A DNA stretch of 64,000 nucleotides from Margaritifera margaritifera (GCA_029931535.1 JAQPZY010001659.1:4594001-4658000); one strand, 5' to 3'; positions 24,324-37,955 are shown, counted from the first letter of the stretch. The notes: generated by a model from the letters alone, not told the origin. Translations and numbers: made by a program.

Positions 24324-25439
24324 CTCACCAGCTGATCTGTTTGTATCCATAATAGTAATTCCATTGAAAATGTAAACAAAGGAGCATAATTTCTAGAATG
24401 TTTCTGCTAGTTTCCATTTGACTCCAGATACTTTGTATTTTCTGAAACATTCATATTTGTTGGGCATGTCCCATAAAATGCATAAATCAGACTTTGGGAG
24501 TTTCTAAAAGAAACTTTGTATTTAGGCTTGAAAAATACTTAAACTGAAATTCATACAGAAGGTCAATGGTATTGACCTCGTAATGTACTTTTAGATGAAC
24601 CATTCAGCAGGTGTGCTGCCTCAGGCAAGTTTGGGAGTAAATCATTCGATTTCATGGGTAAAGAGTGATCTCCATAACAACAGTTGAGTCATTCTCTAAA
24701 AGACAGAGGAAAAAGTAAACAAAATAAACCCTGTTTAAACTAATGTTTATAATTATGACTTTGCACTACTGCAGAGCAAGAATTGGGAGTAGTATGTTTG
24801 ATTGTAATAGCAAATCCCTCCACCCCTACAACTTAAATGGTTCTGTTCCAGTCAGTATTTGACAACAGAAAAGCTGTACATGTAACTTCAGCATGGCAAT
24901 GACATGTGGCCTGTTTATATTGGAGTGATTTGAAGCTGCTGTCTGCAGTTCTTACTTAAAAATAAAAAGGATTCAGATGAAGGGGGGAGGGGTAGTACAT
25001 GTATGTGGCAATGACCAAGACTGCTCCTGACAATTCAGGTGATAAATATGTTTCAGCAGGTGTGTATGCTGATTGATTGAACAGGCATTGGTGGTCTATT
25101 GTTTTCCCTTAAGTAGGTAGGTAAATGAATTGATTTATAAATTTGTGTGAGAAACTTTTTTAGACCACCTCATTGTTTGGTACGTAGTTGTGTATGCCAC
25201 ATGACTGAGCAAACATTTGTTGGCTATTGTTTACCCTGGATTGAGCAACAGTTGTACACAGGATGCATTGAAGACAAACACAAGGAAGATTTCATGGCTT
25301 TATTGTTAATAGTTCAGTAATAATTAGACTAACAATTATCAGCTTTTTAAGAGCTAACATCTTTCAGAAATAAGCAAGAAGCAGTGTTAAGATATTTTTT
25401 CTTCAAGAATACAACACTTGTCTTGCCAAATCATTAAAT

Positions 25440-25585
25440 CAAACTCTGGTTTATTTTGGCGTTAAGGCTTTGTTATACTTCAAGAAATTGGTGAAATTAT
25501 TGTCGAATTTCAGGAGTCATGCCACGACCGTGCTATATCCAAATTCAGTTTGTAATGAAGTGGGTTATAACGGGGTTTCACTGTA
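25440..25585. mobile_element. isolated pogo-type right terminus
   Basis: gggttataacggggtttcac followed by tgta is a typical Tigger/pogo end (cagtgaaaccccgttataac when read inward). No matching left end was found upstream, so this is probably a truncated copy. The remaining sequence from 24324 to 26820 shows nothing recognisable. Confidence 0.5.
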
Positions 25586-26819
25586 TTGATACATGATTTA
25601 TGTTTGTATTGCTGGCTGTCACTCCAAGGCTAATCTAAGCCGGTGATTTTCACCCAGTACAATCTGGCTTCAACTTATATTTATAACATGGTATTGTTTT
25701 TGCTACATTCTGCACATTTGTCTGTGTGTATGCCTAGCTATGCTACTGATAAATACCACAATCAGTGTTACTGTACTACTGTATAGTTTGTACAGGTAAG
25801 GGTATGAAATTGACACATGCAGTGGTTGGGTTTATGGCATTGGGGTTTCTTCCATCTGTTTGTTTGGTTTCTTGACTCACAGAGTGAATGTAGTAAAATC
25901 AGCTAGGGGTGCCATAAAATCCACTACGGCAGCAGCAACATCCACCAGACTTAATGGACATACACCAGATGTAGTGGACATCCACCCATATATAGTGGAC
26001 ACAATCTCTTACCCCCTGTGTCCATATCTTTGGTATTGAGTGTGCCATCCAGAATCCACGATGTGTGTTGGTACTATAAGGTGCTCATAATTATCACATG
26101 CAGTTGTTTGATCATGGCATTGCCCAATTGTTTAAACACTCTGTAGCCACAAAAACAAGATGATAGGGGTGTGAAAACTTATATCCTGGACTTATCAAAA
26201 CCCTATAATTGAACATATGCACTAGACATTACATCAGTCCCTCAAGCCATACCGCAGCATGTGCTTTTTTCAAGTATATTGAGTGGCAGTGTGTCAAAAC
26301 ATATCCGACCTCTAGAACAAAATATTTGTGGCCAAGGCACTAATTTGAAAGATAAAAGATACTAGCAGCAAGAGCTAACTTTTAGTATCACTCTCCAAGA
26401 CTTGTTGTGAATCTGGTCAAATAAAACTTTACTGCTGGCATTTCCGGTCAATTAAGTGTCATGAATTTTTTAGGTAGTCATTTGCTTCTTGTCAATTAAT
26501 AACTATTTTTTTAAAAGCAGTGGAGTGTAATAAAATGCTGTTTCTGAGTGAAGTTCTCTTGTATAGTTTTTTGAAAGAAAACACTTATATAAATAAATAA
26601 TATTAGAGAAAAATTGTGAAGCAATAAAGTGATAATAATAAAACTGAAGCAATGGCAACTCCAGAACCAAAAATGACACATTTTCTGGTACATTTAATAA
26701 GTAAGTAAATCATGGTTTTTCTATTTGTTACAACTTTTTATACCACCTTTGAATGTTTTTATATTAAATTTCACCAAAAAAAATCTTTGGCTAGAGCCAT
26801 TAGAATTTCAGGATCCCTG

Positions 26820-29600
26820 CTACCTAGTATACCCAATCCCATTCCAGAATACAGTCTGGCATCTGGCTATGCCTTGTCCAACACTTGCTGTATCATGGGA
26901 CTCCCAGAATAACAAATGCCAGATTTGGTGAACTTTTCTGAATGGAGATCACCATCTTGCCATTTTGACCTTTATCTGATGTCGGGGTGGGGGGTACAGG
27001 GAAGAGTTGTTGCCCTTCACCATGGAATGGGAAACATCCTGCCCTGATGACCCATGGCTTTCTCTGGAATATACACTCTCAAGAAGGGAGCAGTCAATTT
27101 CCTTCAGAGCACAACCTCACAGGGATCTTACTCCTGGTTGTTTTCAAGATTGTAGCTCACTCAGCCTACACCAATGAGCACCTGAATTCAGAATGGATAC
27201 CCAGAGATCTGTCCGCAGTGCTATATAGGAGGTTCAAAACCTCTTTGGGATTTGAGTGTGTCTCCCCATAGAATGTCCCATAGGGATCACCCTGGTGGTT
27301 CATCCCTCCACTTGAGTCATAGCTTGCTAATCTCATCACCACTTGGGTTTTCACATTGCGACCATGAACCCTCCCACCCAGCTCAGCTGGATCAGGAGAC
27401 CCCCTTTCGATCACTTTCCTACCTCCAGTTGCATGTGAAACATTACCTATCAGACCCAGTTATTGGAGTTTAGGATTATATGATGTACCATCTCAGCAAA
27501 TGAGAAGGATCCCCTCCAGTTTATACCTAGTATCTCGCTGAAAGTTCAACTGCCAGACATCATGACCGGCACAGTTGCCAGCATGACTGGACTCCTGAAG
27601 GGGCCAAAGTCCATTCATTTAGAAGGAGGGCAGGAGGTGGGAACACATATCCTATCCTCTTTCTAAGTGAATGGGGTTTGGCCCCATCAGGAATGCTCCA
27701 TGCAAATCAAGTCCTCTAAAAATAAAGACCATACCGAATGTCTTTCGATCGTGGCAGATGTTATCTTGGAAGGGTGCTCTCATTCTTCATGTCATCTCAA
27801 CTGTCGTCTTTTACTTAAGAAGGCAAGAGAGAAAGCATTCCCTAGACCTCTTGACCTCTGTCTTCTCATTTGTGATTTTCTCTGATGGTGTCCTCATTGA
27901 CAAATCAACATTCAAGTCCACCACATCCCAGGCATGCTCCATCATTGCAAGCCATGGGTGACAATCCACTACATTCCTTTATTACCCATGGCTGCCTGTA
28001 TGGAGATTTCCTTATTTCTCCTGAATATGCATAAACCTGCTTAACCAATCACTGCAATAACAAGTACAGTTTTCTTGCCATTGTGACCCAATATGACATT
28101 TTATGCTGTTTGAATGAGCCAATGAAAGTTTCTCTTTCAAACACAGTCACTTATCGATTGATCAAATGGTCACTTTTACTGCTGTGTAGAAGATTGTTAC
28201 ATTGTGTTCTTGATGTATTTTTGTTTATGCATACTCATGAAAAATGAGGAAATCTCCACACAGGCAGTCATGGGTGATAAAGAAGCATAGCTAATTGTCG
28301 CCAGTGACTTGCAATGATAGGCATGCACAAATTCCTAGTGGTCTCAGTGTTCTGACAAAATCAGTCAATTACACTGCATTGTCCTTTCACCCCTTGGTCT
28401 TCAGCCAAATCTGTACTGCTAAGCTCCTCTTGCTAGTTGCAGACCTGAAAGCCTTGCTATCCAATGCTCTTTTTTTGAATTGGGATGATCTTGCTTAACA
28501 TGATGTTCTCCCTATCCCTCAGAGTCGCAAGTCTTGCAGAAGTGAGGGAATCTGAGTGCTGACTAATCCTGATGACTGACTTCAGTTGGGAAAACATCAT
28601 GGATCATCTACCTCCTCAATCTAATGGCAGAGATTTCCCAGAACAACCTTCCTTCTCTGTGCCTGCTGAATCAACCACGAATGTAGGTTTCCATCTGAAA
28701 CCATAGATGTTGAACCTGCACACCTGGCTCAAATCAAACAAGCCCTCATTAAGAAAGATCTCTCTGAACAAGCAGGGGACAGATTGCTTTTGCAAGCTGG
28801 CCCACCGCTTTGGAAGTTTATGATTTGAAATGGAGAGTTTTCCAAGAATGGTGTGAGCAGAGCACATCTATCCATAAAGCATGTCAGAAATAACTAACTT
28901 CCTCCAGTGTTCTTCAAAGAGAAGAAGTTAGCTCCCATCATAATCAAGGGCTACTGTTCCATGATCTGAAATATGTTTTGCCCTCATGGAAGGGAGGATA
29001 TAGGCTAGAAGAAAGACCTCTCCACCCTTACAAATTTTAACTTGTTTTTACCAAAGGCTTTGATCGTATGTCTGAAATAGAAAAAATTCCATCAGTTCTG
29101 GTGTGGTTTATTAAAGCATCCTCTGAACCATGTTCCAGAGCATACACGACCTGCTTCTTAGTCACCATAGCTACACCAGGCAGATAGGGGTTTTGTCAGA
29201 TAACCCACACTATCTGCAGTTTTGCCATGATGGTTTCAATTTTCTGATGGCCACAGCTTTCATGGCCAAAACAGGCTCCCACTTGTGGGGATCAGCATTT
29301 AGTCTTGATGTCACTGGCTTCTTGGAACCATATATCCCAGGACCCTATCAGGGATCCAGAGTAGTCCTGAAACAAACTGAGACAATCAGAAGCATTAGAG
29401 CTTGCTTGTTCTTACCGTTGGAATAAGGAGGGATGACATTTCCACTCTGGTTCTGTTGTCTTTGATATGATGGGTTATCTGCTCAGCCTACAAAGAACTA
29501 CCGAAAGTCCAAGTATATTTCTTTGATAATTCATATTTGATCATAATACAGACATTCCGTCTCAAGCCTTCCTCACTGTTACATCACTCCAGCAGTAACC
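26820..29600 (+). pseudogene. degraded DIRS-like (tyrosine recombinase) retroelement
   Basis: Many frameshifts and stops, but the order of recognisable pieces is that of DIRS elements: RT, RNase H, tyrosine recombinase. Around 28376-28500 the translation contains FHPLVFSQIC and ALFLNWDDL, typical of the segment after RNase H. Around 28895-28990 FKEKKLAPIIIKGYCSMI matches the N-terminal, SAM-like part of the recombinase. Around 29150-29260 a TRQIG...LSDNPHYLQF block corresponds to the box with the first catalytic Arg. Near 29380 QTETIRSIR and near 29430-29510 RDDIST and KELPKVQV continue it. The upstream part (26820-27900) is only tentatively RT. No split direct or inverted termini were identified. 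Confidence 0.6.
27931..28328. mobile_element. MITE inside the DIRS-like remnant
   Basis: Inverted repeats of about 90 bp: the left arm (about 27940-28033: catcattgcaag, atggctgcctgtatggagat, gaatatgcataaac) returns reversed at 28223-28320 (gtttatgcatactc, atctccacacaggcagtcat, cttgcaatgat). The centre is non-coding. It interrupts the retroelement, so it is the younger insertion. Confidence 0.75.
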
Positions 29601-31189
29601 AACGATTGGCAGGATTTGGTGCCAATCCCTATATTCAAGGATCTATTCAAGGAGAGACTATTCTAGTTTGGCTTCCACTTTGGCAAGCAGATGATCTTTT
29701 AACACATCTGTTGCTAAAACATGCCAAAAGAAGTGGCAGACATCTATTTTAGATTGGAAGGGCTGGATTTGCAAGGTATTGGATGTAATTTTAATGTATT
29801 ATGATTGGGCAAGTATTATTGAAGAAACATATTTTACTAAAAAATTTGTTTCCATAGCATAATTCTCAAACTGTTCAAGGTAACTCTATGAAGATAGGAA
29901 CACATATTGTTTTTGTCCATTTTTCTGTCCAACCATTCAGCCAGCCATTATTCACAACTTAATTTCCAGGGCAAAACTTCAAAATCATTAAGATAGTTTT
30001 ATGAAACTTGGTATGCATATTAGACTAGTAGTACAGATGAGCCTTTTGGTATGCATATTAGACTAGTAGTCCAGATGAGCCTTTTGGTATGTTCACAATT
30101 CTTCAGTTTTAACATTTTCAATCACTGGTTTCTTCATCCATCCTCATTTACACTTTTATTTCTTTAGCGTAACTCCAAAACCATTAAAGTTATCTCTTTG
30201 AAATTTGGTACACATATTAGACTTGTGATCCAGATGTGTCTTGTCTATTCACAATTCTTATGTTTTAATATTTGTAATCATTTCATTCATTTGTTTGTCC
30301 ATCTTTCCATTACCCACACTTTAGCCTTTGGGGCAAAACATTCAGGTAAATTAATTAAAATAGAATGATCATCAGTTATTCTGATTTCACAGCTAGATTT
30401 TGGCAAATTATTTTGTGGTAGAGGAGACTGGAGGCCCCCCCCCCCCCCATCTGCCCCCAAACCTCCAATTGTCGGGCAATAATTGACTTGCTGGTAGCAC
30501 ATGGTGGGATTAGGTGCTGAATCATGATCCTAAATGCCTTAAGTATCACAGCATGATCCAGGCACAAACTGAATCGTGCTTGTAAATGACGTCAAATTAT
30601 ATTAAAATTTCCATACCTTTTGGAACAAGTGTTCTGCAAAGCGCAGTTTTTCATCTGCAAAAGCAGTAAAACCTGGGGATGGATTATAAAAATTTTGTTA
30701 TGACAGTTCAACACAAACTTTAACCTGGTACGATGCTGCTACTCTTGTTAAGAAAATGATAAATCCTAAATCACATTTCTTCCACAACCAGGCAATAATT
30801 ACAAATTTCATTGTTTCTCTGTGTATTTTCCACTGATCTAAATTGAGATAAGAATATTTCTCTGCAATAAACAAGGGCCCTAATAAAAATCCTAACATTT
30901 ATTTATGTGATTCTAATATATTTAGGATATTCAAAGCAGCACATTTTGTTTGTGAATTGATGATGGAAAATGTGTATGATATATCTTTATTTAACAAAGT
31001 GATATGTTATTTTTTTAATTAATTTTTGTTGTTCAAAGTATACATTCACCATTAAAGTTAGGACAAGTCTAGGAACATGAAATTGAGAGTATTGCCACTG
31101 AAGTACAAACTCATAATGAAATATTTTTGTTATCAAAGAATATACCTTGTTTCAAGATTCTATGTTGTAAATTTATTTACTTTACTTAA
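29601..31189. other. intron with a short duplication
   Basis: A 38 bp unit (ggtatgcatattagactag...) occurs twice in a row at 30010-30047 and 30048-30085. The surrounding text (aatttggtacacatattaga, near 30190) is a more diverged relative, so this is a short satellite-like block. A poly-C run lies at 30436-30448. No exon was seen. Confidence 0.6.
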
Positions 31190-32700
31190 TTAAGGCTCTG
31201 CATTAAGAAAGCTATTTTGTATGTCCTTCTGTCTCTCAGTCTGCCTGCCCATCTATCCATCCTCACTTCTTGTAACCAGCATTGCTCTGCAACCCTTACA
31301 CATAATTAGATGCCATTTGGTAAGTGAATTGCCTATTACATGAAGATATGCCTTTTAAAGGTTTTATTATTTTAAGTCCAATTTTGATTGAGTTGTTGCC
31401 CTTTTTCCATTGTCAGAATAGCTGCCTGCATGTGCAAGGTGCCCATCAGGAATCTACACTCGCTTTGGAAAAATATATTTCTGAAGGAACATTGTTTCCA
31501 GTTAGCCCACTTATTTCCCGGACAGGTTGTCTCCAACCAGAGCAACACTGTCGATTAGTTCAGAATTTCATTTCCACACAATAACTTGAGTTCTCCTCCA
31601 TCTGCCATTGCCAAACTGTTATTGGCTGGCATTTGGAGTAAGGAAGTTGCCTATCAATTTTGGGGTTACAAGGTCAAATGTCAAGGTCACTGAATGTGAG
31701 AAGAAACCTGGTTTCTGAACAATAACATAGTTCTACATGACAGACCTGGACCAAACTTTGTGAATGGTTTGTACTTGGGGTAAGGAAGAACCCTGTAGAT
31801 TTCTGGTGTCTACAGATCAAAGGTGAAGGTCACTGACTGAAAGAATAAAAATGGTTTGTACACAGTAACATAGGTAAATGTCATTAGAGGCTATGAATGG
31901 AGGCAACCTTTTTAAACTGAGATATGTCTTGTGTTGATGTTTATGCTGGGATGGTCTTGGACTTTTTGAAAGAGTTAGGTTTATATATAAAAAACTTACA
32001 TTATTTTAAGAATTTTGCTTTTTTTTGCCTTTAACATATATGCATACATACATGCATGAACAAAACTTTGTGGATAGCTTTAACTTGGAGTAAGGAAGAA
32101 GCATGTTGATTTTGGGGTCAAAAGGTAGACTGAAAAATGACAAATGGTTTCTGTCCAATAATTTTAATTTTACATTACAGACCTGGATCAAACTTTGTTA
32201 ATGACTTGTACTTGGAGTAAGAGAGAAGTTTATTGATTTGGGGGTCAAATGTCAGAGGTTAATGTCAGTCATGTACCTTTACCAAAGTTTGTGCATAAGG
32301 TTAAGGAAGAGGCTTGTTGATTTCGGGCTCAAAATGTCAAAGGTCAGGGCCATTGTGACTCATAGAAAAATGGTTTTGCACACAAATTTTGTTCTAGAAT
32401 AAGTTTCTTTATCAAACTTTGTGGATGGCTCAGGTAAACAAGAAACCTATATATTTGGGGGCCTAAAGGTCAAGGGTCATGGTCATGGTCTCTTGGCAAT
32501 ATATAGCCAGATTTGTAATGATGTGCCATTAAACTCCATCCATCCATCACAGACCTGGACCAAACTTTGTGTATAGCTTGCACTTTGAGTAAGGAAGAAT
32601 CATATCGATTTTGGGATCAGAAGGTCAAAAGTCAAGGTTGCTGAGACTGAAAAAATGAAAAATGGAAAATAAGAATATAGTGGTTTCTGCATAGTAAGTT
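31190..32700. repeat. diverged satellite R4, block 1 (AGGTCA-rich)
   Basis: Units of roughly 150-190 bp containing gacctggaccaaactttgtg, cttggagtaaggaagaag, gattttggggtcaaaaggtc and aaggtcactgagactg. Several copies hold two or three AGGTCA-like hexamers in series (about 31670, 32333, 32465, 32620). Related units lie at 53520-54340 in another intron. Confidence 0.7.
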
Positions 32701-34090
32701 TAGTTCAATTCCTTCACCTCACTAAAGCTTGATGTCAATTTATATCAGTGTATCTAGTGATAAATTTGCCCCCCCTCCCCCTTTCAGCTTAGTCAAGAGT
32801 CACCCACCAATAACGTAATTGTTTATGCAAAACAAATTTCCCTCCACTCCTTTCAAGAGTCACTCACTAGGAATATACTTCTCATTCAGTACAGGAAAGA
32901 AAATGGATACAAAACCAAAATGCCTAAGAAGCAGAAGTACTTTGGTAAATAAAAGTATCTGGTCCATTTTCTTCTTTCAGAAAAGGTTGTGAACTCTTCA
33001 GGGCCATACCGACAAGAGAAACTGATTGTATTTCTACTCTTACTGATATTATTGTATTGTAATTATTCATAATGATTGCTCAGTATATCCATAAGATGAA
33101 ATTTGATTGTCACACTAGTTTTGTAAATCTACATTTTGAAAGAAAAAGAAGAAAAACAATTTGCATGTTACCTGTGACAAAAAGATTCAACTTCTAAATT
33201 AAAACTGCAGATACCATCTCATTTACATTACGCACTCTTCCAGATTCTTCATATATAAATCTGATGCAGAATTTTAAAATAAATCGGGTGGAAATGAGCA
33301 CTGAAAATTTAAAACTAATTTCCAGCAAATTAGCATGGAAGTGTAAATTGTGTACTTATTTCTGGATCGAGTTGATCATATGTCTGATGAAGTCAAAGAA
33401 ACAAAATCATGTGCTCACATAGTTGTTGTATACATGTAATACATATAATTAGCCAGCTTGGTTGCAGATATAATTCCCATCTGTGCCTGCATGATCTCAG
33501 TGTAGGACAGACACTATTTCGATGCATTATCATAATCATCACATACAGTTGTCCATTACTTCACTCTTGCTCTTGTAGCTTGGAAATGAATTAAAACGAA
33601 AACAATAAATCAGCAGTGCTCAGCCATACTTCATAGGATATAGTAAGAAAAAAAGAAGTTAATATGTGATTCTAATGAATAAATAAATAAGTAAATAAAT
33701 AAATAAATGAGCAATTGAATAAATAAAGTAAAAACAAATATTAGTAAAATTTGAGTTATTGCTTGCAATTTTCAAGTGTAGATTACAACTCTTTGTCTCT
33801 GTCTTTCTCATTTCCAATCCAATACAGTTTTGCTGTATGCTCATACAAACATGAAAAATTTCAGTCACTGTGGCTTTTTTGTGCATAAATTCAATTTTAG
33901 ACGTATGGTAGAATTTTGGAGCTCGTAATGCCTGATTAGTTGGCAAATGAAACATGACACGTATGTACACGATCTAAAAAGAAGCCAAGTGTGCATTGAA
34001 TGACTGATTCTGGCTGTTTGAAGTGTCACACTAGCTGGTGACAACTCTTCTTGAAAACAAGTGAGCTCATTGGAAAGAATGTTCATTCCA
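32701..34090. repeat. intron, including an (AAAT)n microsatellite
   Basis: AT-rich intron; the only clear feature is an aaat tetranucleotide run at 33678-33729. No exon, hairpin or known repeat recognised otherwise. Confidence 0.6.
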
Positions 34091-34285
34091 GGGCAGCCAT
34101 GGTAACTCAGTTGGTGGAGCACTGGACTTGCAATCCAAAAGGTCATGGGTTTGAGACTAGCCCAGGCCAGCTTGGGTCGGCTACCTCAGTGTGTCGTTGG
34201 GAAAGGCACTTTGCTTCCATTTCCTTTGCATGATACAGCCAATAGTGTGTTAAATGTGCCATTAAAACCCAACAAAAAAGCAAAT
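34091..34285 (+). repeat. tRNA-derived SINE (family 1), full length
   Basis: The head ggcagccatggtaactcagt carries an A box, a TGC triplet in the anticodon position and a B-box-like catgggtttgagac. The body shares tcggctacctcagtgtgtc and gggaaaggcacttt with the copies at 326 and 6420. The tail is attaaaacccaacaaaaaa. It lies 227 bp upstream of the SEA exon acceptor. Confidence 0.8.
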
Positions 34286-34511
34286 CATTCCAGGGGTGGT
34301 CTTCTTCTAAAGTGGGTGTAGCTTCAAACTGGCCATTTGTGTGACCAGGCAGCTGTCCTGACAATGGGTACATCTCTTCATTTAGAGCCTGATATAGTAG
34401 GATAGGGATATAGGAGGGTTACAAATGACATACCTTGCTAGACATTTCTTTGCTCATTTTATAGTGGTTTCATGGAATTGTTGCTCAAACATTGTCTCTT
34501 CATCAATACAG

Positions 34512-34639
34512 AGTCCAGAGTCCATAAAGTGTATGTCAGAGTTACACATCTTGATGGAGTGGAGGTGTTTCACTCAGCAGTCTATAACAATGAAAGTTCT
34601 GTGAATACTACACATTTCATGGATAGATTCAGTTCTGCT
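34512..34639 (+). CDS. exon: SEA domain, N-terminal part
   Basis: A 128 bp exon that begins in phase 1 after acceptor catcaatacag and ends in phase 0 at donor tctgct/gtgagt. It encodes 42 residues including RVHKVYVRVTHLDG, then VYNNESSVNTT, then FMDRFSSA. This is the first beta strand and the helical lead of a SEA fold; two N-glycosylation sequons (NES, NTT) are present. It continues directly into the exon at 40199, which completes the fold. SEA domains are found in membrane-bound mucin-like and receptor proteins and often self-cleave. The exon follows EGF4 in matching phase. Confidence 0.85.
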
Positions 34640-34829
34640 GTGAGTATACAAAATATTTTATTCAAGGAATATATCTGATCATGTCCTGATAAATAAAGGA
34701 TATGACATAAAATTCTGCATATTTTAAGTATATTTATCTATTATTTTCTGTTAATTTCAAAGAACAGACATGCAATGCAAGCTTTGGAATTGTACTTAGG
34801 ACCCCATATTTAGATGCAGGAACCCTATG

Positions 34830-35720
34830 GTAATCACTGTTTCAGTCTGTCCACCTGTTTCCCAATCCATCACTCCATTCACCTATTGATATGTCTGTCC
34901 ATTCACACTTCTTATATCCTCCAAAGCCCTTCAACTCTTACACATAATTGGATGCCATTTGTTAGGTGAATTGCCTGTTACACTTAGATGTACATTTTTA
35001 AGATTTTGTCTTGTCAGGTCTACTTTTGATAGAATTATTGCCTTTTTCTGTAAGTTTTAAATCTCCACTACAGCAGATCCTTGTAACCAGCATAGCTCAG
35101 GAACAATTAAATTTATTCTGATGCAATTTGGTATGGACATTGTCTCATAGAGGTAGATGTGTCTTTTATGGGTTTTGTCTTATAAACTCCATTTTGGATA
35201 GAGTTATGGCCCTTGACAGTTAACTTCATATCTTCACATGGGATGTTGCTTGTAACTGGCATAGCTCAAGAACCATTCAACATATTTTTGATGCAGTTTG
35301 GTATAAACATTGTCTCATAGACTTACATGTGCTTTTTATGGGTTTAGTCTTGTCTTCTTCATTTTGGATTGAGTTATGCCCCTTGTCAAGCATATTCTTG
35401 TCCTCACATGGAAACTTGGAATGTTCTTAGTTCCAGAACCATTTAACATATTCTGTTGGAATTCAGTACAAACAATTTTTCTTAGATCTAGGTCTACCTT
35501 TTATGGGTTTTGTTTTTCGTCTACTTCCATCTGGATGGAGTTATGGCCCTTGTCAGTCAACTTCACATCTTTATATGGGATAGTGTTTGTAGTCAGCATA
35601 GTTCAAGAACCTTCAAGATATTCTGATGCAATTTGATGTGAACATAGTTTCATAGACCTGTATGTGTCTTTTGTAGGGTTTGTGTTTCTGCTCCATGTTA
35701 GACAGAATTATGGCCCTTGT
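34830..35720. repeat. diverged tandem satellite R5 (about 185 bp unit)
   Basis: About five units. Each contains ttgtaaccagcatagctca, ttctgatgcaatttggtat, cattgtctcatagac, cttttatgggttttgtctt and gagttatggcccttg. Overlapping short frames occur in single units only. It is followed (35720-36000) by similar but unassigned sequence. Confidence 0.75.
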
Positions 35721-36009
35721 TGACCAAGTTTGTATCTTCACATGGGATCTTACTTCCTGGATGTACATTTGCATGCTTTCCATGCAGTTTCCAGATTTGT
35801 TCCATATAGATACTCTCCATAGAATACTTTAAAGTATTTAGACAATTTGCCACCTTTCCATGGAAAATGCCTGTGTTGTCCATGGAATAGGCTGAACATT
35901 TTCCACATTTGATCATGAACAGGATGGACATTTTCCATGTAAACCAAGAGGCTGGAAATAGGGTGGATAATGGCCCTGTGTCATTGTTGTGCCAGCATTT
36001 CAAGTTCAC

Positions 36010-37600
36010 TTATATTATCATATGCATACATATGACAGAACCAGGATTTCAAACCAGTAGATTTAAAAATTTTGATCAGTAGATTGACCTCTAAACCAGT
36101 AGATTTTTTATCGGCATAAATTTTACGTTTCAAGGGGATGGAAAACAAAACAAGTGCTGTTTTTTTGTGCCTTAAATGTATTCTCTTCATACTATAATAA
36201 AACAGCAAGTGTGAACATGAATCAGATTCAGATTTTGATGGAAAATGTTGCAATAATAATTAATTAATATGAGTCAGTATATGGTCAAATAATGAAAAAG
36301 ACAAAGTTGTTTATCTGATAGTTCACTGCAAAGATATTTCTTTTATAAAATCCAATAGCATTTTTAGTTTCATTCACAAGATCACTGTCTAGTGACAACT
36401 AATGACATTCATTGTGATTATTAAGCTTTACACTAAAAAGGCTGTCAATAATTCTCTGGTCCTGATTTCCCCTTGAATCACTTTGTATTTTACTCCTCCA
36501 AGCTATGTTCACCCCGAGGAGGAAGTTCCTGACTTGGACTTAAGATGTATCCCTGAGCCTCATCCTCAAGGGCTCCTTTCTCTTCATGGCTCAGATCCAA
36601 ATATCTTTTCACAAGTTTCACCACTGTAAATAAAAAAAATAAAGATTGATTTAGACTTGAAATAAAAATGAAAAAAAAAAATACATGATGTATTCATTCT
36701 TTTATTAATAATTTATCCAATCTTTAAAATTAATTATCCTGTAATATATTTTTAACTGATATATTTTTTCTAGGGCTTGAACTTAATTTATGTGCATGAA
36801 AACTTCAAATAGTTTATGAAATACAAAAGATGCATACCTTTTAAATGCACAATGCAAATTCAGGACCTTTGCTAATCGCCTGCACACACTTAAACTCTGA
36901 TATCCAAGCATTGTTGAACTTGTAGTATTTCTTAGCTGGTGGTTTCTTACCACTGGGAGAAAGCACATGTTTCGGCATTTTGACATGAATTGAAGAAAAA
37001 ATGTAAGAGCTGTCCTCTTAAAACATCTTGAACAATACAATAACAATTAAACAAGACAAAAATCTAAATACTTACTCAAGTGTGTCTGCCGAACTCATTT
37101 TTTATGGTCGGTCTCTTCGTTTGATCTCCCCTCCACTAAGGGTCTGCCGATTTTCATCGAAGGTTCATAAGATAGCATGGACCATCTTTTATCCCTTTAT
37201 TACTTACAACACCTCAAAAAAAACCATCCCGCATTCGGCCATAAACTCCTCAAATTCTAACAATAAGGTAATCAATTAACAGTGGGCTGTGTACACATGA
37301 CAGCTGTTCTTTAACAATTCTAATCCTATTGCTCTGTCATGCATCATCGCACCGGTCATTGTACTAGTGGAACATTTCCGGTCCCCAATAGACTGGTTCT
37401 GGCTGGTTCTCTAATGTGTTGATAGAATGTGTTTTTTTTTTTTTTTTTTTTGGTTGTTTGTTTTTTTTTTTAAAAATTAAAAATTCTTTTAATTTTCAAA
37501 AGCAGTAGATTTTAACTATTAAACGGTATGTGCGGTAGACGGCCTTTAAAATGGTATTTTTGGCCTACCGCCGGTAGAATCACATGTATGCATATGGTTA
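36010..37600 (-). mobile_element. hAT-like element remnant, minus strand
   Basis: Both edges are rich in the motif agtagattt (36055-36110 and 37503-37515) and lie next to near-identical atgcata/tatgcat stretches. Boundaries are uncertain and no clean 8 bp duplication could be chosen. The interior carries two coding-like pieces on the minus strand (see 36503-36980). A long poly-T lies at 37433-37452. Confidence 0.5.
36503..36980 (-). pseudogene. hAT-like transposase pieces (N-terminal and pre-C-terminal)
   Basis: Read on the minus strand. The first piece starts at ATG near 36980 with MPKHVLSPSGKK, then YYKFNNAWISEFKCVQ; this matches the lead into the BED/TTF-type zinc finger of ZBED-like hAT transposases and stops before the finger. 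The second piece (36625 to stop at 36503) follows an acceptor-like ttatttacag and encodes KLVKRYLDLSHEEKGALEDE and then YILSPSQELPP, resembling the linker before the C-terminal dimerisation region. The middle is missing. Family placement is from remembered patterns and should be checked by profile search. Confidence 0.45.
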
Positions 37601-37955
37601 CATAATACAAGATTTGGTATCAATGCCACACCTGTACTTTATGTTACGAGAATTTTTAGACCTCATGATTCTAGTAGAGGTGATGTCATTTTTTAAGTTG
37701 ACAATAGGTTTTTGTCAGTTATAAGTATTCACAGAAGTGCACTTATTCAAGATTGGATTGCAATATAATTCTTATTTACTTGTGTAACATTTTGTGCTTT
37801 TTAAGAAAATATCAGGTAATGAAAGTGTGATTTTGGGAAATAGGCTCGTGCAAGTTACATTAATGCCACCGTTATTACCAAGGGTTTTGATACTGTCGGA
37901 GCATTACACATTTCCATAAAGGTAAGGTAAAATAGGAATAAAAACGTACCGGAAT

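Noticed and set aside
29130..29426. intact gene from the 98-residue open frame
   Set aside because: It is one unbroken piece of a frameshifted tyrosine-recombinase remnant; stops and frame changes occur on both sides.
33659..34146. overlapping minus-strand frames of about 100 residues
   Set aside because: They read through an AAAT microsatellite and the start of a SINE; no domain pattern or splice support.
35698..36009. minus-strand frame of 103 residues
   Set aside because: It spans the end of satellite R5 and unassigned intron; a second frame on the same strand is also open, so neither is supported.
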